Shown here piece after piece: positions 7,866 to 11,937 of a DNA stretch of 11,937 nucleotides. Made by a program: the position numbers and the translations under genes. The stretch spans positions 1-11,937 of the forward strand of contig DLQQ01000042.1 in the NCBI GenBank assembly GCA_002477625.1, in the 5' to 3' direction. Origin of the DNA: Candidatus Arcticimaribacter sp. UBA7428. Its GTDB lineage: Bacteria; Bacteroidota; Bacteroidia; Flavobacteriales; Flavobacteriaceae. The notes below the pieces were generated by a model. The model was not told where the DNA came from, made no database searches, and worked only from the letters and a program-made list of their open reading frames with translations. Position 1 is the first letter of the stretch. Every line of letters starts with the position of its first letter.

Positions 7866-8432
7866 TTACTCAGCAGCTGGTTCATCTTTTACAGCTACAG
7901 TACCTGTTAATTTACCTGTCTGAAATTTAGTGAATTCTTTGTTGGTATCCAATCGGTTTGCGAGCACATTGTATTCGGGCCCTACAAAACGAAATTCTTT
8001 TTCAGTGAAAATCCAATCGTTATTGGCGTCCCAGTAAAGTTGTTCAGTAGTCAAAACAGAACCATCACTTGAAGTGAGACTAACGTTTCCAACCAAATCA
8101 ATAATTGAAGTCCCGTTATACAGCGTACCAAAATCAGCCAATACAATGTTTTCGTTCATCAATTCATCTAGAAAAGTAACCTTAAGTCCTTCAGGAAATT
8201 CAGAATACTGCAAGGGTAAGTTGGAGTAATCTAAGTAAAGAGGTGCTTCTAAAATGGCTTTTACACGTGTAGAATCGGTGTATACCATGCGGATATTATA
8301 GCCAGTGCCCACAGGCTCTTTCTTCTGGGCATCAGTAAGGACTGGTTTATCTACGGATAAATCACAAGAACAAAAAAGGGCTGTCGCAAAAACGACAACC
8401 CTTAGTTTATATTTTAGTAGCCTGTTCAGCAT
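7866..8432 (-). CDS. lptC: LPS export protein LptC, predicted lipoprotein
   Basis: Component of the Lpt bridge that carries lipopolysaccharide from the LptBFG transporter at the inner membrane to LptA and the outer membrane. The protein is 188 residues, about the usual LptC length. Residues 1-20 are basic then hydrophobic (LLKYKLRVVVFATALF) and run into CSCDLS, so Cys23 is the likely lipidated residue although the lipobox (F-C-S before Cys) is loose. The LptC/OstA-like beta region covers about 46-180: NIRMVYTDSTRVKAILEAP, then FPEGLKVTFLDE, the GNVSLTSSDGSVLTTEQLYW segment (115-134) and a second strand group ending FQTGKLTGTV. Its ATG immediately follows the stop of the TPR gene (0 bp). E. 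coli LptC uses an uncleaved membrane helix, so a lipid anchor here would be a variation. Assignment rests on length, strand pattern and envelope context. Confidence 0.87.
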   Translation of the reverse strand: MLNRLLKYKLRVVVFATALFCSCDLSVDKPVLTDAQKKEPVGTGYNIRMVYTDSTRVKAILEAPLYLDYSNLPLQYSEFPEGLKVTFLDELMNENIVLADFGTLYNGTSIIDLVGNVSLTSSDGSVLTTEQLYWDANNDWIFTEKEFRFVGPEYNVLANRLDTNKEFTKFQTGKLTGTVAVKDEPAAE

Positions 8433-9821
8433 TTAGAGATTCGGTACAGTGACACTTTCTCTGATCCAACAATCGAATTTAATTGTAGTCCCAGCATTTC
8501 CTTCTGTAAAGATATCTGTTTTGGAAGGTGCTCTGCCTTCATAACTCAATGCTGTTTTATTTGCATTTTTCTTTAAGGATGCATCTACTCTTCCTGCTCT
8601 TCTTGCCGTTTTTGCTGCCAACCAGTATACAGCTCTTTTCTCAAATTGTGTATTGCCACAATCGTTTGCAGAACTTGCATACAAACCAGCAATCATCAGG
8701 TGTGCTTTTCCTAGAGAAGGCTGATATCCTAAAGCTTTGTTTGCGTAGCTTCTAGCAGTTGACTTACGGCCCCTAGCTTTGAATTCTAAAGCAATTTTAT
8801 ATAACGTCTTGGCCTTTTTGTAAGGATCCGTTTCCAAAGAAATTGATTCTTCGTAATAACGTAAAGCCTCCGAACTGTTTCCTCTCTTATCGTTAAGTAT
8901 TCCAAGATAATAGGCTGAATTAGCTGAAGGAGCCAATGCGTGTAATGCCTCAACAATTGTCACGAACAATGGATCATCTGAACACTCCTTGCTTTTCATA
9001 CGACCGGCAGCTCTATTCAACCAAACCGCATCGTTTTTGTTTTCCTCAAAATTACGAGTATATAAAGGAATCAAATTTTCACAAGTCGATTCTTTTGAAA
9101 TAATCGCATCAAGGTTTGAAAGGAAAATACCTATTGCTTTTGAATTGGTATCGAATTTCTTTCTGTTCTTTAGGTCTCTCGTTGTTAAAGGAGATCCACT
9201 TTCTTCTTTTTTCAAAAGCACATCCAACTTCTTGGCTAGTTTAGTGCCTTCAAGTTCAAATTTCTCTGAAACCTCTTCGTACTTGTTGAATAGTTTTTCT
9301 GGAGTTACTCCTGCAGCACCCTCTTTATAGAGATCGTGCATGGTTTTGAAATAGTTGTACAAACCTTTGGGGTTGGTAAAGCTGGTGATGTCCTTAGTGA
9401 AGGCATCATCAAAAACTGCATAAATCTCAGCAGTAGTTCCCAGCTTGTAATCCATCATGGTTTGTGCCTTGCTTGCCAAGATACTTCCAATCATGTTTTT
9501 CCCTTTTCTAGATGGGAAATTTGCAATCCATTGATCGTATAGTTTCATTAAGTCTTGAGCTTCTGCTTCTTTGGCTGCGCCCTCAGCTTTTTTCAATCTA
9601 CTCTTTAAAATACGTTCTCCATAGGTGTAGATTGCTCTATTGAGTGATGGACACTCCGCACGAACTGCAGTCCACGGCTCGTATGCTGCGTCGTAGTTCT
9701 TAACCTTTGCAGATTCAGCAAAGATGGATAAATTCTGGTTACAGGTTTCGCTCGTTTGGGCACGGACAAAACTTGTACTAAGAATGAAAGTAAATACTAA
9801 GAAATTTGTTAGAGTTCTCAT
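8433..9821 (-). CDS. Secreted/periplasmic TPR protein of unknown function
   Basis: 462 residues with a cleavable signal peptide (MRTLTNFLVFTFILSTSFVRA, then Q22), so it acts in the periplasm or on the outer membrane's inner face. The clearest tetratricopeptide-like helices are at about 300-385: SAYYLGILNDKRGNSSEALR, YYEESISLETDPYKKAKTLY, then ALEFKARGRKSTARSYANKA. The earlier part (about 30-290) is also helical and probably degenerate TPR. The mature protein has six cysteines (27, 57, 247, 280, 388, 451), an even number compatible with disulfides outside the cytoplasm. The last 75 residues (NDCGNTQFEKRAVYWLAA onward) form a separate non-TPR tail. The start ATG lies 14 bp after the barrel-protein stop, and the stop abuts lptC. 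Scaffolding of envelope assembly is an inference from position; no enzyme motif is visible. Confidence 0.85.
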   Translation of the reverse strand: MRTLTNFLVFTFILSTSFVRAQTSETCNQNLSIFAESAKVKNYDAAYEPWTAVRAECPSLNRAIYTYGERILKSRLKKAEGAAKEAEAQDLMKLYDQWIANFPSRKGKNMIGSILASKAQTMMDYKLGTTAEIYAVFDDAFTKDITSFTNPKGLYNYFKTMHDLYKEGAAGVTPEKLFNKYEEVSEKFELEGTKLAKKLDVLLKKEESGSPLTTRDLKNRKKFDTNSKAIGIFLSNLDAIISKESTCENLIPLYTRNFEENKNDAVWLNRAAGRMKSKECSDDPLFVTIVEALHALAPSANSAYYLGILNDKRGNSSEALRYYEESISLETDPYKKAKTLYKIALEFKARGRKSTARSYANKALGYQPSLGKAHLMIAGLYASSANDCGNTQFEKRAVYWLAAKTARRAGRVDASLKKNANKTALSYEGRAPSKTDIFTEGNAGTTIKFDCWIRESVTVPNL

Positions 9822-9835
9822 TTGATATAAATAAA

Positions 9836-11092
9836 TTAATTAAATTTTCTTTTAATGAACCAAATATCGTTTAGTGATAAACCAACGATTAGGTTCCAGT
9901 AGGATTCTTGAATTAAGCCATTGTCTTGACTTCCTCGTTTTCCAAATTCTGCCCCAAAATTTGCATTGGAATATCCTGCCATCGGCAAACTAACTCCAAA
10001 AGATATGCCAGTTTCTTTAAGTGCTTGATTGTTAAATAAAACCCCAGTATCTTCAAAGCGCACTCCTGCCCGATAAACAATTCGTTTCCAATAGCTTGTT
10101 ATAGAGCTATAGTCTGGTAAATAGAACGCACCAAATGAAAGGCGGGATCCATTAGCGTAGGTTATGTTATCTAGGGAGATAAAGTTGTTGACGTAGTCAG
10201 CCGAGTTACGTTGAGAATACTGTCCCCCAACAAACCATTTTTTCTCTTTGGTAATACCAAGTCCAAATGAATACTGATCACCCAACGATATATTAGTTTC
10301 TTTTAAATTCATCGCTTCTAAGTCAACGTTTTCAAAATCTCCAAGTCCCTGGGTGGAGACCGAACGTGTAAAATATATACTTTCATTTGTAGCGGTTAAA
10401 CTATTTTCAGGTACATAATACGCCATTGCATCGAGTCGAACCTTAGCCGTAAGGGGGATTTTAAATTGGGTTGCAAAACGATAATTAAAACCAACTAGAG
10501 AAGACGTTTTATTAAAAAAGGTTCCAAAATCTATGTTTTGTTCTTGTCTAGAAGACTCGTTGGTGATTTTACCAAAATTGTAATTGGCACTTACTCCAAA
10601 GTTCAAGAAATTAAATACCTTAAAACCAATACTAAAAAAGGTTTGATTTAATCCTCCGGAACCTTCGTTTTGGTTAACGACATTATTGATATCCTCGCCT
10701 TCAATAATGGATTGTAAACGATAACCTACAGAAGTAGCTGGAAGGATTCCAAAAGAAAAAGTAAATTTCTTTGTAGGAATTGCGACCACTAAATAATCAA
10801 TTGATGCAGAGGTTACTGACTCGTTTGTGGCACTTGAAGATAATTTGGTGGCTTTATAATTTAAACCAAGGCTGTAGGTAACCAGCTTTAAGTCTCCAAG
10901 GCTGGCAGGGTTATTTATGTTTGCGTGGAGCGAATCGGATACAATATCAAGCCCTCCCATATGCCTGTTAATCGCATTTCCTTTAAATGCAATTTCACCC
11001 AATCCTCCAATAGAATAGGGAGAGGACGAATTACTTTGGGCAAAAATAAACGGTGATCCAGCAAGGAATATTAAAAGATATATGTATTTCAA
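9836..11092 (-). CDS. Putative outer-membrane beta-barrel protein (PorV/FadL-like pattern), TTG start
   Basis: 418 residues with an N-terminal signal peptide (MKYIYLLIFLAGSPFIFA, then Q19). The mature part is rich in alternating polar/hydrophobic strands ending in aromatic residues and contains NNPASLGDL at 60-68, which resembles the NPA motif near the start of FadL- and PorV-like barrels. Strand pairs continue to the C-terminal LIVGLSLNDIWFIKRKFN. This suggests a 12-14-strand outer-membrane protein, but the cargo is unknown. The start is TTG at 11092-11090: it overlaps the coaX stop as TTGA (4 bp), no ATG occurs until residue 45, and a proper signal peptide begins exactly here, so TTG is the only sensible choice. 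It is followed by the TPR gene after 14 bp; the two may work together. Barrel nature is well supported, family assignment is tentative. Confidence 0.82.
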   Translation of the reverse strand: MKYIYLLIFLAGSPFIFAQSNSSSPYSIGGLGEIAFKGNAINRHMGGLDIVSDSLHANINNPASLGDLKLVTYSLGLNYKATKLSSSATNESVTSASIDYLVVAIPTKKFTFSFGILPATSVGYRLQSIIEGEDINNVVNQNEGSGGLNQTFFSIGFKVFNFLNFGVSANYNFGKITNESSRQEQNIDFGTFFNKTSSLVGFNYRFATQFKIPLTAKVRLDAMAYYVPENSLTATNESIYFTRSVSTQGLGDFENVDLEAMNLKETNISLGDQYSFGLGITKEKKWFVGGQYSQRNSADYVNNFISLDNITYANGSRLSFGAFYLPDYSSITSYWKRIVYRAGVRFEDTGVLFNNQALKETGISFGVSLPMAGYSNANFGAEFGKRGSQDNGLIQESYWNLIVGLSLNDIWFIKRKFN

Positions 11093-11817
11093 AGTTGTTT
11101 TTTGTTGAGTTCTAAGATATAATCCAAACCTATTGCCAAAAAATTCGGATGGGCAAATATGGTGTTTTTTAATCGTTTTGACAACTGCTTACAGTCTCCA
11201 CCTGTTAAAATTATTGTTAAATCCTGATATTTATGTCTGAAATGCTCTATTTGTCCTTGAATTTCATAAAAAACTCCCTGAAAAACTCCTGCCTGAATAG
11301 AGGTTTTTGTGTCTACACCTAGGGCAGTTTCGACTGATTGGTGTGTAATGAGTGGCAGTTTGCCAGTAAATTCATGCAGACTCCTGTATCGCATACTGTA
11401 ACCTGGAGAAATTAATCCGCCAACATAGGTGTTTTGTTTGGTTAGAACATCATAGGTAATACAACTCCCTATATCGATAACCAAAACATTTTGCAATGGA
11501 TAGGTTTTAGCAGCTGCTGCCATCAAACCAATTCGGTCTACTCCAAGGGTTTCTGGTGTTTTATAAATACTATCAAACGGAAAATCCCAAGAACTCATCA
11601 AAGTATGAATATCGTTCTCCTTAAAAAGCTGGGTTAAAAAACTCCAATCCAAACCTCGGACGTCACAAATAAGAACAGTGTTAATTTGTGGATATTCATC
11701 TTGAACTACTTTAAAGTCTTGATAAACAGCATCGACATGTTGTGTAAAAATAAGGTGACCTTCTTCAAAGACGGCAAGCTTTACTGCAGTATTACCTGCG
11801 TCAATAATCAAATTCAT
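11089..11817 (-). CDS. coaX: Type III pantothenate kinase
   Basis: Phosphorylates pantothenate in the first step of coenzyme A synthesis; a cytosolic dimer in known members. At 242 residues it is normal for the family. It shows the ASKHA-type motifs in order: DAGNT at 6-10 (phosphate/Mg site), TLGVDRIGLMAAA at 90-102 with the catalytic-position Asp94, DIGSCITYDV at 115-124 (family D-x-G-T, here with the conservative Ser118), GGLISPGYSMRYRSL at 133-147, and LTGGD at 204-208. ATG 11817 is directly at the first motif, so the start is secure. It is the first gene of the minus-strand operon and overlaps the barrel gene by 4 bp. No convincing TAnnTTTG promoter was found ahead of it, only TATATTTC-like sequence. 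Confidence 0.95.
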   Translation of the reverse strand: MNLIIDAGNTAVKLAVFEEGHLIFTQHVDAVYQDFKVVQDEYPQINTVLICDVRGLDWSFLTQLFKENDIHTLMSSWDFPFDSIYKTPETLGVDRIGLMAAAAKTYPLQNVLVIDIGSCITYDVLTKQNTYVGGLISPGYSMRYRSLHEFTGKLPLITHQSVETALGVDTKTSIQAGVFQGVFYEIQGQIEHFRHKYQDLTIILTGGDCKQLSKRLKNTIFAHPNFLAIGLDYILELNKKQL

Positions 11818-11914
11818 AGTTCAAATTCATTTTGGCTAAAATAAACAATATGAAATATAGATAAAATGTTTTGTGGAGAATTAAAAAGGACACTATATTT
11901 GCACCCATCCAAAA
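11818..11914. other. Divergent intergenic region between coaX and a tRNA gene
   Basis: About 97 bp, AT-rich. It holds the strong rightward tRNA promoter given separately. On the minus strand, facing coaX, the closest match to the -7 consensus is TATATTTC at 11852-11859 (one mismatch, no paired TTG in range), so the coaX operon promoter is unresolved. No other structure is evident. Confidence 0.5.
11870..11901 (+). promoter_or_regulatory. Bacteroidota-type promoter for the tRNA gene
   Basis: TTTG at 11870-11873 and TATATTTG at 11894-11901 match the -33 and -7 elements of Bacteroidota promoters, with a 20-nt spacer, the best match in the window. Initiation would fall around 11906-11909, a few bases before the tRNA 5' end at 11915, leaving a very short 5' leader for RNase P to remove. 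Confidence 0.75.
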
Positions 11915-11937
11915 GGTACCTTAGCTCAGTTGGTAGA
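11915..11937 (+). tRNA. tRNA gene, 5' part only (isotype not determinable)
   Basis: GGTACCT (11915-11921) fits the 5' acceptor strand, followed by T8 and A9, then the D-arm start GCTC and the D-loop AGTTGGTAGA, the most typical bacterial D-arm sequence. The window ends inside the D-arm, so the anticodon, the T-arm and the 3' acceptor (expected to contain AGGTACC) lie outside. A well-placed promoter lies just upstream. The amino acid cannot be told from this fragment. Confidence 0.85.

Noticed and set aside
8528..9542. Several open frames on the plus strand opposite the TPR gene (for example 8989-9330, 113 codons)
   Set aside because: They lie entirely antisense to a well-supported secreted protein gene, show no domain or signal peptide pattern, and lack promoters or A-rich leaders.
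11915..11937. Assigning an amino acid to the tRNA
   Set aside because: Only the acceptor strand and part of the D-arm are visible; the anticodon is outside the window.
1..11937. Mobile element, phage, CRISPR or defence system
   Set aside because: No transposase, integrase, spaced direct repeats, terminal inverted repeats or defence-type domains were seen; all sizeable genes are housekeeping or envelope genes with even composition.

Overview
The window looks like chromosomal core sequence from a member of the Bacteroidota, most likely the class Flavobacteriia (marine or soil flavobacterium type). The signs are low GC content (clearly AT-rich by eye), promoters of the TTG-N(17-24)-TAnnTTTG type instead of E. 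coli -35/-10 boxes, A-rich leaders without Shine-Dalgarno sequences, a class II HMG-CoA reductase (mevalonate pathway), a dipeptidyl-peptidase-IV-like S9 peptidase, and a tightly packed envelope gene cluster. Nothing suggests a mobile element, prophage, CRISPR array or recent transfer.

Layout. (i) 1-1790, minus: a secreted DPP-IV-type peptidase whose C-terminal end lies off the left edge; the last complete codons include the nucleophile motif GWSYGG. (ii) 1791-1913: a divergent intergenic region with a good Bacteroidota promoter reading right. (iii) 1914-4122, plus: a two-gene mevalonate operon, class II HMG-CoA reductase and a GHMP kinase of the GYDIA type, overlapping by 8 bp and ending in a hairpin at 4122-4151 that can also terminate the convergent gene. 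(iv) 4170-6281, minus: a membrane-anchored PpiD/SurA-like periplasmic folding factor. (v) 6392-11817, minus: six genes with almost no space between them, in transcription order coaX (type III pantothenate kinase), an outer-membrane beta-barrel protein with a TTG start, a periplasmic TPR protein, LptC, a 62-residue two-helix membrane protein, and a CNNM/CorC-type CBS-domain membrane protein. (vi) 11870-11937: a strong promoter and the 5' part of a tRNA gene, divergent from coaX and cut by the right edge.

How it fits together. The right two thirds is mostly an envelope-biogenesis block: LptC (LPS export), an outer-membrane barrel, a secreted TPR protein and a periplasmic chaperone/isomerase, with one CoA-biosynthesis gene at the head of the operon. 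The plus-strand pair makes isoprenoid precursors; the GHMP kinase coupled to the reductase is a reasonable candidate for the phosphomevalonate kinase step. No wholly new system is evident. The best leads are the function of the GHMP kinase, the uncharacterised barrel/TPR pair and small membrane protein around lptC, and the repeated parvulin-tail pattern plus missing histidine in the PpiD-like protein.
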